Below are positions 32,603 to 41,312 of a stretch of DNA of 64,000 nucleotides, piece by piece. Positions within the stretch are counted from its first letter, which is position 1; every line of letters begins with the position of its first letter. A program made the position numbers and the translations under genes. The notes below the pieces were generated by a model. It had not been told where the DNA came from, did not search any database, and worked only from the letters and a program-made list of their open reading frames with translations. This DNA is from Candidatus Jordarchaeales archaeon (GTDB lineage: Archaea; Asgardarchaeota; Jordiarchaeia; Jordiarchaeales; Freyrarchaeaceae): contig JAWAHN010000001.1 in the NCBI GenBank assembly GCA_038889235.1, forward strand, positions 344,499 through 408,498, given 5' to 3'.

Positions 32603-34639
32603 TTGAGAGTGGTTTCTTTGAGCGAGACCGTGGAAGAGAGGTTTAGGGAGCTTATCCCCTACAAGCCTTACCCTGCCCAACTCCAGTACATGAGAGACGT
32701 CTTTAAACTCGTTGAGGGGGGTGGGGTTGGCTTCCTAGAGGCGCCAACGGGGTTCGGTAAGACGATATCTATACTTTCGGCCACGTTGCCGTTTCCATGT
32801 AGGATCTTCTACTACTCTAGGACTCACACCGAGATGAGACAGGTGGCTTGCGAGCTGGAGAGGATAAACGCTCTGGGACACAGCTTCACGTGCGTAGTGA
32901 GGGGTTCCAGAATTCAGCTTTGCCTCGACAAAGATGTGAGGGGTATGAGCGACCACTTGAAGGCGGATGAAAGTTGCCTTTCGAGGATTAGAAGCGCAGA
33001 TGGTGACTTGAGCCTCGCTGAACTCACTGTGCAGAGACCGGACATAACTCTCTCGAGCCAAGAGCAGCTTCCTCTGGACTTACGCTTATACTGCGAGTTC
33101 GAGGGGAGGAGGGTGGAGGTTCCAAGCTATTTGCCGCGCAACGTACCGATAGTGGCGAGCGTTGAAAGCTTGCTGAGTTATGGTGAGAGTAGGAACATAT
33201 GCCCATACTACCTGGCTAAGCTACTCTCCCAGGTGTGCAAAGTGGTGATTGGATCATACAACTACCTTTTCCTAGATCCTGCTTTCAAGGGCGGCATAAT
33301 AGTCATGGATGAGGCGCACAACATAGAGGACTTTTGCAAGGAGGTTAAATCATACCTGTTATCGAAGAAGACAGTTGAAAGAGCCATAGACGAAGTCAAA
33401 GAGGTCGATAGGCCGTGGGCTTCAGACGTGGAAGCATTTCTCGCCTTTCTTCTAAGGTTCTTCAACCACGCAGACTTCAAGAGGGACGAACTTCTGACGA
33501 AGAGTGCCGTACTACGTGAGATGGAGGAGAACGGTGTAACCTTGGAGAGGATTGAAGAGTTTCTGGAAGGGTGGCCGCTCATACTAAACATTCAGAGAGA
33601 GCTTATAGCTAAGAAGGGGAGAGTGGTTATTCTTGACAGAATGAGGGTTGCCCAGGTTTACTCTTTCATTGAGGCTTTCATGTCAAGCAACGAGGGAGTC
33701 TACGTAGGTTTCTGGAACGTTGAAGACGAGGAGAACCCGTCACTCGAATGGATTTGCCTGGACCCGAGGATAGCGTTCGATGAGATAATGTCTGAGAAGC
33801 CTAGGGCAGTCATACTTACGAGCGGAACGCTCTCACCCCTAGAAGGGGTGGCCGCCCGGCTAGGAGTTCCAGACGCCTTCAAGAAAAGCTATCCCTCTGT
33901 CATAGCTAGGGAGAACATTATGGTTTTAGCTGTTGGAAGAGGGCCCAGCGGCCACACGCTCACCACAAAGTACGAGGCAAGGGGGGACGAGAAAACGATC
34001 TTAGAGTACGGTGAAGCTGTTGTGAGGATCGTGAAAAACATACCCAACGGAACTATAGTGTTCTTCCCGGCATACCACGTTATGGACCAAATGCTGAACA
34101 CTTGGAACGCGTACGGCGTATTGGGCTCTATAGATGCAGCGGTTTTCATCGAAACAACAGGCAGCACGACCTCCCTTTTGGAGTCATATAAAAGGGAGGC
34201 GGAGGCGGGGAAAGCTGTCCTCTTTGCCGTGGTTAGGGGGAAGCTGAGCGAGGGGGCAAACTTTCCAGACGAGACAGGGAGAGGGGTCATCATGGTCGGA
34301 ATACCGTACCCAAACGTTTCAGACCCCAGAGTTATGGCGCAGAAGGAGTTTTATGAGAGAATGGGGAAAGGCATGGGAAGAAAGTGGTATCTCGACTACT
34401 CCTTTAACGCCGTCAACCAGTCGCTCGGCAGAGCCTGGAGGCATAAGGATGACTACGCTGTTGGCGTGCTACTCGACACCAGGTACGGCTGGGAGGAGAG
34501 CCGGAAGAGGCTCTCGCCGTGGCTTATGGAGAGGACAACCTTCGTCGATCCAAGGACGCCGTTCCAAACAGTGGAGAGGATGATTAAAACTTTTTTCGAG
34601 AGAGGTGATAGACATGGTGGTAAGCGCGAACATAGTTAA
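32603..34639 (+). CDS. XPD/Rad3-family iron-sulfur DNA helicase
   Basis: A 678-residue superfamily 2 helicase. Walker A APTGFGKT is at 47-54, the DEAH box MDEAHN at about 235-240, motif Ia is YYSRTHTEMRQ and motif VI is QSLGRAWRHKDD (about 630). Cys107, 125, 164 and 200 are spaced as in the 4Fe-4S domain of XPD, FANCJ and RTEL1. An arch domain lies between about 245 and 400. It unwinds DNA 5' to 3' in repair. TTG at 32603 has no ribosome site; a TTTATTAG box about 40 bases upstream suggests a short leader. The 3' end overlaps the phosphatase gene by 26 bases. Confidence 0.9.
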   Translation: MRVVSLSETVEERFRELIPYKPYPAQLQYMRDVFKLVEGGGVGFLEAPTGFGKTISILSATLPFPCRIFYYSRTHTEMRQVACELERINALGHSFTCVVRGSRIQLCLDKDVRGMSDHLKADESCLSRIRSADGDLSLAELTVQRPDITLSSQEQLPLDLRLYCEFEGRRVEVPSYLPRNVPIVASVESLLSYGESRNICPYYLAKLLSQVCKVVIGSYNYLFLDPAFKGGIIVMDEAHNIEDFCKEVKSYLLSKKTVERAIDEVKEVDRPWASDVEAFLAFLLRFFNHADFKRDELLTKSAVLREMEENGVTLERIEEFLEGWPLILNIQRELIAKKGRVVILDRMRVAQVYSFIEAFMSSNEGVYVGFWNVEDEENPSLEWICLDPRIAFDEIMSEKPRAVILTSGTLSPLEGVAARLGVPDAFKKSYPSVIARENIMVLAVGRGPSGHTLTTKYEARGDEKTILEYGEAVVRIVKNIPNGTIVFFPAYHVMDQMLNTWNAYGVLGSIDAAVFIETTGSTTSLLESYKREAEAGKAVLFAVVRGKLSEGANFPDETGRGVIMVGIPYPNVSDPRVMAQKEFYERMGKGMGRKWYLDYSFNAVNQSLGRAWRHKDDYAVGVLLDTRYGWEESRKRLSPWLMERTTFVDPRTPFQTVERMIKTFFERGDRHGGKREHS

Positions 34640-35465
34640 GAACCCATGGGTAGCTTCCAAGCTGAGCGAGAGCGAGGTTAAGGAGCTGGTATACGAAGCT
34701 GAAGAGGTGTTAGGAGAGGAGCCGCCACTGGTCGAGGTTGAAGGTGAAAGAGTGATATTTGTCGGCGACACTCACGGAGACATGCTTTCAACCATTGCAG
34801 CCGTTAAGAAGTTCTTCTCCTCCAACTACGACCTCCTAATCTTCCTAGGGGACTACGTCGACAGGGGTAGCGAGCAGGTTGGAAACATTAACTACGTTCT
34901 CTCATTGAAGCTGGAATACTCTGACCGCGTGGTATTATTGAGGGGGAACCACGAGACCCCTCTCGCTAACCAGTACTATGGTTTCATCGAGTCTGTATCA
35001 AGGAGGTATAATCCATCGATCTACAAAGTGTATGCTTCCATGTTTTCGTGTCTGCCTTACGCCTGCCTGCTCAACAAGGAAATCCTCTGCCTCCATGGAG
35101 GAATAGCTATGGGGTTAAAGAAGCTCGAACAGCTGAAAGCGCTTCCAAGAGAGATAGACGTGACGAACCCTATAGGGTTCCAAGTCCTCTGGAATGACCC
35201 TGAAGAAGGGATCAGAGGTTTCGCTCCAAGCCCTAGGGGGCCGGGGATATACGTTTTCGGCAAAGACGTCTTCTTAGAGTTTGCCGAAAGCAACGGTGTA
35301 AGCTTCATGGTGAGGGCGCATGAAGCCTTCCAGCGAGGATTTAAATGGTACTTCGGAGGAAGGGTGCTAAGCCTGTTCTCCACTGCTAACTACACTGTGC
35401 CGGTAGACGCCAAGATAGGAGAACTAGTGGGCGGGGAGCTTAGAGTTATAAGCCCATTCTCATAG
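34614..35465 (+). CDS. PPP-family serine/threonine protein phosphatase
   Basis: A 283-residue metallophosphatase of the PP1/PP2A class. The three signatures are GDTHGDMLS (about residue 50), GDYVDRG (about 82) and LRGNHE (about 113), followed by CLHGGIA (about 160) and a final Arg-Ala-His (VRAHEA). They bind two metals and the phosphate. ATG at 34614 has GAGGTG 8 bases upstream, inside the end of the helicase gene, so the two are translationally coupled. Protein phosphatase coupling to an XPD-like helicase is unusual and may link phosphorylation to DNA repair. Confidence 0.9.
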   Translation: MVVSANIVKNPWVASKLSESEVKELVYEAEEVLGEEPPLVEVEGERVIFVGDTHGDMLSTIAAVKKFFSSNYDLLIFLGDYVDRGSEQVGNINYVLSLKLEYSDRVVLLRGNHETPLANQYYGFIESVSRRYNPSIYKVYASMFSCLPYACLLNKEILCLHGGIAMGLKKLEQLKALPREIDVTNPIGFQVLWNDPEEGIRGFAPSPRGPGIYVFGKDVFLEFAESNGVSFMVRAHEAFQRGFKWYFGGRVLSLFSTANYTVPVDAKIGELVGGELRVISPFS

Positions 35466-35525
35466 AACTTCCGAAATTCCCACAAATCGTTCAACAAAAA
35501 CCGAAAGCAGGCGTTTTAAATGGAC

Positions 35526-36251
35526 CTAAGGGAGGCCAGTTACTTTTTGCAGATCGTTCTTGGTTATCTCCCCTGTGTGAAGTGCGGTTGCAACTAGGGC
35601 TCCTGCTACACCGATCTCCTTGAGCAGTTTCAGATCTTCCACGTGCCTCACCCCTCCTCCAACTATGATCGGTATCGAAATCTCACTTACTAATTCCTTT
35701 AGGAGTTTTATTGGGGGTCCGCTCCCAGTGCCTACTCTTGAAAGGTCGACCACTATGAGAGACTGCACGCCGGCGTCCTCAAACATCTTCGCAACATCTA
35801 GAGGCGACAGCCCCGATATCTCGGGGCTCCTAGCTACCACCACGACGTCTCTCAAGTCAAGGCCGCCGATAATCTTGTCCCCGTAACGCTTCACGCACTC
35901 TGATACAAATGAAGGCGATGGAACAGACTCCGTTGCGAGGACAACACCTGAAACGTGAGCGTTAAGCATAGTCTCCACAGATTTCATGTCCCTCACGCCC
36001 ACGTCAACTATCACCTTCATTGAAGAACGCCTCACGATAGACCTTATAGCCCCGAAGTTTGGGGCCCTCCCCTCTATGGCGTCTATATCCGCTATGTAAA
36101 GCTCGGTGAAGCCAAGTCTCTTGAACGCGTACATCACACTCATCGGGTCCGGCGACGGGGAAAGAACGGACTTAATTGGGGCATATAAGTTTCTTGCCCC
36201 ACACTTCGCGTGCACAACAACACCGCCTTTCAAGTCCATTACAGGGATCAC
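35526..36251 (-). CDS. HisA/HisF-related barrel protein of the C1-cofactor type
   Basis: A (beta/alpha)8 barrel of about 241 residues, of the HisA/HisF-related family found next to methanopterin/methanofuran genes in methanogens and methylotrophs (hisAF_rel). Seen are VIPVMDLKGGVVVHA at the first strand, DIDAIEGR, DVGVRD, and phosphate loops VDLSRVGTGSGP and IIVGGGVRHVEDL. The catalytic role in cofactor synthesis is unproven. GTG at 36251 is preceded by AAGGGG; TTG at 36257 is equally possible. The longer frame to 36368 starts inside a CTTAAAAATATACC promoter and is rejected. It is divergent from the MfnD-like gene. Confidence 0.75.
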   Translation of the reverse strand: MIPVMDLKGGVVVHAKCGARNLYAPIKSVLSPSPDPMSVMYAFKRLGFTELYIADIDAIEGRAPNFGAIRSIVRRSSMKVIVDVGVRDMKSVETMLNAHVSGVVLATESVPSPSFVSECVKRYGDKIIGGLDLRDVVVVARSPEISGLSPLDVAKMFEDAGVQSLIVVDLSRVGTGSGPPIKLLKELVSEISIPIIVGGGVRHVEDLKLLKEIGVAGALVATALHTGEITKNDLQKVTGLP

Positions 36252-36446
36252 GCGCAAGCCCCTTAACCCCCAAACACGCTGTATTAGCTGCCGCGCACGA
36301 AAACCGAGAAGTAATTCCTGAGGAGCAAAGAGGTTGCCTACTTGAGGAGTTGGTATATTTTTAAGCACTGGTTTCAGCTAAAAATGTATCGATGAAGGGA
36401 GGTTGCTTTTCGCTCCAGAAGCTGCATCGACGGGGTGCGTGGCGAA

Positions 36447-37586
36447 ATGGAGGGAAAGGTGTTTGTCTACGAGTTCCTTTCAGGAGAAGGGGCTGGCGTG
36501 GGGCTCCACGCAGACGTCGCCGTTGAGGGGGCCGCCATGCTCCTTGGGGTAGCCGAGGACTTCGCCGCAGCAGGATTCAAAACATTTACGACTATAAGCC
36601 ACGGACTTGGAAGCCTAGTAGGAGAGTTTACCGGTAAAGGGGTTGAGGTTAGACACTTTAGTTTCTCGGAAGGAGTAAGAGAGGCGGACTACTGCCTAGT
36701 CATTGCTCCTGAGAGCGGGGGGGTGTTACACCGCCTGGTGAGGGAGGTCGAGGGGGAGGGAAAGATCCACTTGGGACCAGACTCGGAAAGTGTGGCTCTT
36801 ACCACGGACAAGGTGAGGACTCTTGAGCTCGCAGAGAGTGTTGGGTTAAATGTCCCGCTCACTCTGGAGGCTGGAAGCGTCGAAGAAGCTGTAAGGAAGG
36901 CTTGGGACATAGGGTTTCCCGTGGTTTTCAAACCTGTTGACGGAGTCGGATGTGAGGGGGCAAGCGTCGTTTGGGGGGAGGAGGACGTTGAGGGGGCTGC
37001 TAGAAGGGCGCTTGAGGCTTCTGGTGTTGGGAGGGCTGTCGTCCAAGAGTACGTGAAAGGCGTTGACGCAAGCGTGAGCGTGATCGTAGGAAAGAGGGGG
37101 GCGCTCTCTCTGACTTTGAACGCGCAGGTGGTCTCGCGCGGTGAGGGGGGGAGGTTGAGGTACGAGGGAGGGTACGTTCCCCTGAAACATGATGCGAGGG
37201 CCGAGGCCTTTAAGACTGCGGAAAAGCTTGTATCCAGCATCCCCGGACTGAGGGGCTACGTTGGAGTGGACCTAGTGCTCTCCCCTAAAGGAGTTTTCGT
37301 CATGGAAGTAAACCCGCGCATTACAACTTCCTACCTTGGGGTGAGAATGGTGATCGATGGAAACGTTGCAAAGTACATCTTCGACGCGTGTACTAAGGGT
37401 GTAGCTCCGAGGAGGGTGAGGGTTAGAGGCGTAGCGGCGTTCAGGAAGACCGCTGCGTGCGAAGCCGCAAGTTGGAGGGTTTCACTAAGCGAGGGAGGTA
37501 CGTTCGCAGTTTTCCATGAAAGGAACACTAGAAGGGCGCTTGCGAAAGCTGGCATAACCCCCATAACTATTCAGAGCGAAGGTTAG
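36447..37586 (+). CDS. mfnD: ATP-grasp ligase, tyramine-glutamate ligase (MfnD) type
   Basis: MfnD joins tyramine to glutamate in methanofuran synthesis. At 379 residues the protein has the ATP-grasp order: N-terminal Rossmann-like part with LVIAPESGG, the lysine loop GFPVVFKPVDGVGCEGASVV (about 155-174), YVKGVDASVSVIVG, and the metal site FVMEVNPRITTSYLG (about 280-294); the last is the pattern I recall for MfnD. ATG at 36447 is preferred over the in-frame GTG at 36435. A hisA-related gene and an mfnF-like gene flank it, which supports the assignment. Other ATP-grasp peptide ligases cannot be fully excluded. Confidence 0.78.
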   Translation: MEGKVFVYEFLSGEGAGVGLHADVAVEGAAMLLGVAEDFAAAGFKTFTTISHGLGSLVGEFTGKGVEVRHFSFSEGVREADYCLVIAPESGGVLHRLVREVEGEGKIHLGPDSESVALTTDKVRTLELAESVGLNVPLTLEAGSVEEAVRKAWDIGFPVVFKPVDGVGCEGASVVWGEEDVEGAARRALEASGVGRAVVQEYVKGVDASVSVIVGKRGALSLTLNAQVVSRGEGGRLRYEGGYVPLKHDARAEAFKTAEKLVSSIPGLRGYVGVDLVLSPKGVFVMEVNPRITTSYLGVRMVIDGNVAKYIFDACTKGVAPRRVRVRGVAAFRKTAACEAASWRVSLSEGGTFAVFHERNTRRALAKAGITPITIQSEG

Positions 37587-37703
37587 GCTAAAGGGTGTAA
37601 GTGCTTCAAGCTGGAGGTTTAGGATGCTTTCACGGTCAGCTTGCTGTGGTTGGATGGCTGGTCCTACTAGTGTGTTTAAGAGGATTTTTGTGAGGTGTCT
37701 TGG

Positions 37704-38777
37704 TTGATTTTCGTCGGATTGGACGTTGGGGGTGCTAATACTAAGGCTGCAGTGCTAAATGTTGAAGGTGGCAGGGTTAGGATTGACACGTTTAGAGAGT
37801 ACTTCCCCGTCTGGGTTAGGTCGAAAAGTGAGCTTCCCGAGCTCTTGCTCAGGGTGAGAAGGCTACTTTGCGGCGACTCCAAGCCGGAGGCTGTCTGTGT
37901 CACCATGACCGCTGAGATCTCCGATGCCTACGAGACTAAAAGGGAGGGGGTTAACCACGTTTTGTCCTCTGTTGAGGAAGCTTTCGGCGGCGTCGAAAAG
38001 TACGTTGTGAGCTGCACAGCGGAGCTCTTAAACATGGAGGAGGCTAGGGAAAGGTATCTGGATGTCGCCGCCGCCAACTGGCCTGCCACAGGGTGGATGA
38101 TTGGAAGGGTAATCAAAAACTGCATTTTCATAGATGTGGGGAGCACCACCACGGACATAATACCTGTCAGGGGCGGCGTACCTTGCCCCGAGGGTAGAAG
38201 GGATGTGGAGAGACTGGTGAGCGGGGAGCTCGTTTTCACAGGAGTTCTCAGAACTAACATTTCAGCGATAACTAGCTGGGTGCCGTTTAGGGGGCGCATG
38301 TGTAGGGTGGCCCCCGAAAAGTTCGCTCTTACTGCTGACGTTCACCTGGTTCTTGGGCACATATCCGAGAAGGATTATACTTGTGATACCGCTGATGGTA
38401 GAGGAAAAGACGTCTACCACTCGATGGCGAGAATAGCGAGAGTGGTGTGCGCCGACCTAGAGGAAATAAGCCGAGGCGACGTGGTAAGGATAGCTAAACA
38501 CGTGTATCTCAAGCAGTTAGAACAGATAGTTGATGGTTTAGAGCAGGTTTCATCCAGGAACCCAGACTTGGACACCGTGGTCACCGTTGGACTGGGCGAA
38601 GACTTCCTAGCTAGGAGGGCGGCCGAAGCAGTTGGCTTCACTAAGATTTATAGTCTAAAGAGGATGATTGGTGAGAAGGCTTCCGAGAATGCACCAGCGG
38701 TTGCCGCGGCCATCATGGCTGCAGAGAGGAAGGGATTTAATGCTGGGGAAATCATTGAAGCACTGAAAATAGTCTAG
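37704..38777 (+). CDS. mfnF: Methanofuran synthesis protein MfnF-like (H4MPT-linked C1 pathway, hydantoinase/ASKHA fold)
   Basis: The protein begins MIFVGLDVGGANTKAA, the ASKHA phosphate loop. It then shows TMTAEISDAYETKREGV (about residues 70-86), AAANWPATGW, IFIDVGSTTTDIIPV (about 141-155) and FALTADVHLVLGHI. All are typical of the hydantoinase-like family whose methanogen member MfnF condenses the furan and tyramine units of methanofuran. TTG at 37704 has GAGGTG 6 bases upstream, giving a start like family members; GTG at 37695 is longer. It ends a probable C1-cofactor unit with mfnD. About 358 residues. Confidence 0.82.
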   Translation: MIFVGLDVGGANTKAAVLNVEGGRVRIDTFREYFPVWVRSKSELPELLLRVRRLLCGDSKPEAVCVTMTAEISDAYETKREGVNHVLSSVEEAFGGVEKYVVSCTAELLNMEEARERYLDVAAANWPATGWMIGRVIKNCIFIDVGSTTTDIIPVRGGVPCPEGRRDVERLVSGELVFTGVLRTNISAITSWVPFRGRMCRVAPEKFALTADVHLVLGHISEKDYTCDTADGRGKDVYHSMARIARVVCADLEEISRGDVVRIAKHVYLKQLEQIVDGLEQVSSRNPDLDTVVTVGLGEDFLARRAAEAVGFTKIYSLKRMIGEKASENAPAVAAAIMAAERKGFNAGEIIEALKIV

Positions 38778-38852
38778 TTCTACTTGGGGGCAGGCAACGA
38801 CGACTGGAAATTTTTCAGCGTAAAGTTTTCAGAGAGGATGTTCTTACAGAAA

Positions 38853-38864
38853 AGTAAATAAAGA
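38853..38864 (+). promoter_or_regulatory. TATA-like box ahead of the 38.9-kb RNA candidate
   Basis: AAGTAAATAAAG is centred about 28 bases before the GGGGTTTAG that opens the structured RNA. This is the spacing expected for an archaeal RNA gene promoter. Confidence 0.35.
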
Positions 38865-38885
38865 ACAGAGAACTTTAATTGAAAA

Positions 38886-38993
38886 ATGGGGTTTAGAAGG
38901 AGTCATAAGGAGGGCTGGGCAACCCCCTTGTCGGGGAAACTTCCGGATTCTTCTGCGCCCGTAAAGCCCTCCTAAGCCTTAAACTAAACCCCT
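38886..38993 (+). ncRNA. Candidate structured RNA between convergent genes
   Basis: GGGGTTTAG (38888-38896) pairs with CTAAACCCC (38984-38992). Next AAGG/CCTT continues the stem after a three-base bulge, then AGGAGGGCT (38908-38916) pairs with AGCCCTCCT (38965-38973). Inside are GGGC/GCCC and a CCCC-loop-GGGG hairpin. Some 26 nested pairs in the two outer stems plus the AAGG/CCTT link fill a 108-base gap with no open frame. It ends at the stop of the DUF2240 gene. A TATA-like box lies upstream on the plus strand. It could also act as a bidirectional terminator, though T-runs are absent. I cannot name the family. Confidence 0.55.
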
Positions 38994-39531
38994 AGAAGAG
39001 CGTTGTCTGCTTGAATTTCTTTTCCTCTTCTTTACGCTTTTCCTCTTTCTTCTTTGCCTCTTTCCTTTCCTCTTTTTCTCCGGTTTTCTCCGGCTGTACC
39101 GCTGCTTCGGCTGCAGGGGGGCTTGTTTCGGCCGGCTTATCGGTCTTCTTTCGCTTCGCGGCAGGTTTTTTGGCGGCTGTATCGATCAGCGCGCTAACTT
39201 GTTTCTTAACCTCTTCGCGGCTTACTTCAATCTTGAACTCCAATGGGTATGGTTCCACGTCTTTTAGCCCACTGAAATCAATCTTTTTACCGTGAAAGAA
39301 GAGGGGTTTGATGTGCACCTCTTTGCTCATCAAAAGTTGTCCATCACGTTCCTCAAGTATGCCCTCGTCTAGTGCGAGTCTGAGAATTTTGAGGGCGAGC
39401 GTCGGCGTCAGCCCATATGGCAGACCCCAGTCGAATGAAAGGACGAAACACCACTCTTTCGGAGCGAGCGCCCTTTTCCCCGAGATAAAGAAGGGTATTG
39501 CCGAGAGAAGTTCTAGGGCGTCCGCCATCAA
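38992..39531 (-). CDS. DUF2240-like protein ending in a PCNA-binding-like peptide
   Basis: A 179-residue protein. Residues 1-110 resemble archaeal DUF2240: FFISGKRALAPKEWCFVLSFDWGLPYG, then a winged-helix-like ALKILRLALDEGILEERDGQLLMS. Residues 115-170 are a flexible Lys/Glu/Ala/Pro-rich tail. The last residues KKFKQTTLF match the short archaeal PIP-box (Q-x-T-L-F), which binds the PCNA sliding clamp. A DNA replication or repair role is therefore inferred. ATG at 39531 follows AGGAGATGACTTCC on the minus strand. It starts 16 bases after the stress-like gene upstream, so the two are probably cotranscribed. Confidence 0.7.
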   Translation of the reverse strand: MMADALELLSAIPFFISGKRALAPKEWCFVLSFDWGLPYGLTPTLALKILRLALDEGILEERDGQLLMSKEVHIKPLFFHGKKIDFSGLKDVEPYPLEFKIEVSREEVKKQVSALIDTAAKKPAAKRKKTDKPAETSPPAAEAAVQPEKTGEKEERKEAKKKEEKRKEEEKKFKQTTLF

Positions 39532-39546
39532 AGGAAGTCATCTCCT

Positions 39547-40494
39547 TCAGCTCTTCTTTGGAGGGACGGCTGGGGATTCCGGTGGACACTTGGGTATGAG
39601 GAGAAATGACGAGAAGGACGCGGTTTCCAGTAGTACCAGTTTAGTTTCTGGGCGAAGCTTCATTTTAACCGGGATTGCTATCAGGTGAGCCCCTATCTTC
39701 TTCATGAGATTTATCGAAGCCTCATCAACTGTTCCAGCTTCTATGATGTGGTTCACTTTGAAGCCTTGAGCGATGAGCGACGGCTTAACCTCCTTTATCG
39801 CCTTCTCCATCATGTTGCAGGCGGACGCCACAAGTTTCTCTTTCTCCATGTGGCTCATTTCGGAGAGCACACTGCAAAGGAAGTCTAGGGACGACAGGAA
39901 GTAGTCGCCTATGTACGTCAGAAACGTCATGCTCGCCTCCTCGGCGCATACAGAGATCAGCACTGGCAGAGGGTCTTTTATGTCGTCCGGCTCCCTAACC
40001 AAGACCATAACGTTCCCAAGAATTCTTTCCGGCGCCAGGCTTGATCTTTCAACAATAAGCATGGGAAACCCTAACTTTTGGGAGAAGGACTCTATGAGTT
40101 TAAACGAGTCCTCCATAGACTTAGGTGAAGGCATAACTATGAGGCTTAACTTCCCCTCGGTTATCATAGAAATGAACGATGCGACGTCGTCCGTTGAAAC
40201 GTATTCCTCGACATCCCCTACATTTTTCTCCCGTAATTTTTCTCTGAACGCCGAGAGGACTTTGCCGCACTCTGTTTCCGTCTGATGGTGGCAAACAAGC
40301 TTAACCTTGCACTTATGCTTTTTTGCAAGGAAAGAAACGACTCCCACCACGGACTCGGCAAGGTCTTGGAAAGCATCAAGTACGAGCACAATAGAGCTGA
40401 ATGACACAGGCTTCAATTCTGACAGAGGGATTATCAACCGCTGCTTAAGCCTGGTTTCAAGCTCAGCAATCTTCTCGAGTTCTTCTAAACTCAA
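39547..40494 (-). CDS. Tandem universal-stress-like protein
   Basis: About 315 residues with two alpha/beta halves like the Usp/HUP fold: SSIVLVLDAFQDLAESVVGVVSFLAKKH with KLSLIVMPSP in the first, and NVMVLVREP...PVLISVCAEEASMTFLTYIG with AGTVDEASINLMKKIGAHLIAIP in the second. The G-2x-G-9x-G ATP motif of canonical Usp is not visible, so ATP binding is uncertain. I chose TTG at 40494, with GGAGGG 7 bases upstream; the longer frame adds an implausible hydrophobic start. It is first gene of a pair with the DUF2240 protein. Confidence 0.6.
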   Translation of the reverse strand: MSLEELEKIAELETRLKQRLIIPLSELKPVSFSSIVLVLDAFQDLAESVVGVVSFLAKKHKCKVKLVCHHQTETECGKVLSAFREKLREKNVGDVEEYVSTDDVASFISMITEGKLSLIVMPSPKSMEDSFKLIESFSQKLGFPMLIVERSSLAPERILGNVMVLVREPDDIKDPLPVLISVCAEEASMTFLTYIGDYFLSSLDFLCSVLSEMSHMEKEKLVASACNMMEKAIKEVKPSLIAQGFKVNHIIEAGTVDEASINLMKKIGAHLIAIPVKMKLRPETKLVLLETASFSSFLLIPKCPPESPAVPPKKS

Positions 40495-40810
40495 GGGGAA
40501 CCCTCCTAGGGGAAAAATGGGGGAAAAGGCCGCAACAAGGAAGGCACCTAAAAAGGGGTTGAACAATATTCTAGCAAGCCACTCCAGAAAAACATCGCAA
40601 ACAGTTATTTAAAAATTTTCTATTCAACATTTTATACAAACCAAGACTCAACATTAGAAATAACTAAGGAAATTAGGAAATAGACGGACAACCATACTAT
40701 TTAATTCACCATGCTCCATAACACCGTGCGACAAGCACTCAACCCAGACAGTTTTCTTGAAAATAGATAAAAAGGAATTAGATTTAGGCAAAGTTGACCT
40801 TAGCCAAAAG
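40495..40810. other. AT-rich intergenic region
   Basis: About 316 bases with no supported gene. It contains promoter-like A/T boxes (minus-strand AAATTTTTAAATAAC near 40608-40620) upstream of the stress-like gene, and the 3' region of the Lys/Ala-rich gene. I see no hairpin RNA here. Confidence 0.5.
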
Positions 40811-41149
40811 TTATTGAGATTTCTGCTCTTGGGCCTCTTTGGCTTCTTTGGCTGCCTTAGCTTTTTTAGTAGGTTTAGCGGCTTTGGCCGGCTTGGCTTC
40901 TGCCGGTTTAGCTTCTTTTGCCTTCAGCTTTTCCTCCTCTTTCTTGGCTTTTTCAGACGCCTTGTCTATTTCTTTCACCTGTTTCTCTGTTGTTCCGACT
41001 AGCTTTTTCAGCATATCCGCCCGTATCTTAGATGGCTTATCTGTCGGCGTTCCAAGTGACTCGAGGATCGACTTGTATTCCTTGAGCGCCTTCTCGGCCA
41101 CTTCCTTGGCTGCACTTAGGGGGTCCTTTGCTGACGACTTCTTTGACAT
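40811..41149 (-). CDS. Small Lys/Ala/Glu-rich protein
   Basis: A 112-residue very basic protein. Residues 1-65 look helical (SAAKEVAEKALKEYKSILESLG, KPSKIRADMLKKLVG). The C-terminal 45 residues are a KAKEAKPAEAKPAK-type low-complexity tail, as in DNA- or RNA-binding proteins with histone-H1-like tails. I chose ATG at 41149, with AAGGAG close upstream; TTG at 41182 would be a longer form. No named family; nucleic-acid binding is inference from composition. Confidence 0.55.
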   Translation of the reverse strand: MSKKSSAKDPLSAAKEVAEKALKEYKSILESLGTPTDKPSKIRADMLKKLVGTTEKQVKEIDKASEKAKKEEEKLKAKEAKPAEAKPAKAAKPTKKAKAAKEAKEAQEQKSQ

Positions 41150-41312
41150 CCGCTCCTTCTCCCCCATTTCCCTTTTTATCAAGGAATCTTTTATTGACGT
41201 ACTTGCTTAAATAGTTAATTGAAAAGAGTGCTGGGTTGCCGTTTCCAAAATCGTTTTTAACTACGGTGATTTCCCATTTTTTCTTAAAGGGACTAAAATG
41301 GTGTTGGTTTGA

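Noticed and set aside
38886-38993. Possible tRNA-Sec (9-bp outer stem as in its acceptor)
   Set aside because: The second 9-bp stem is nested, there is no TTCGA-type T loop and no TCA anticodon arm on either strand.
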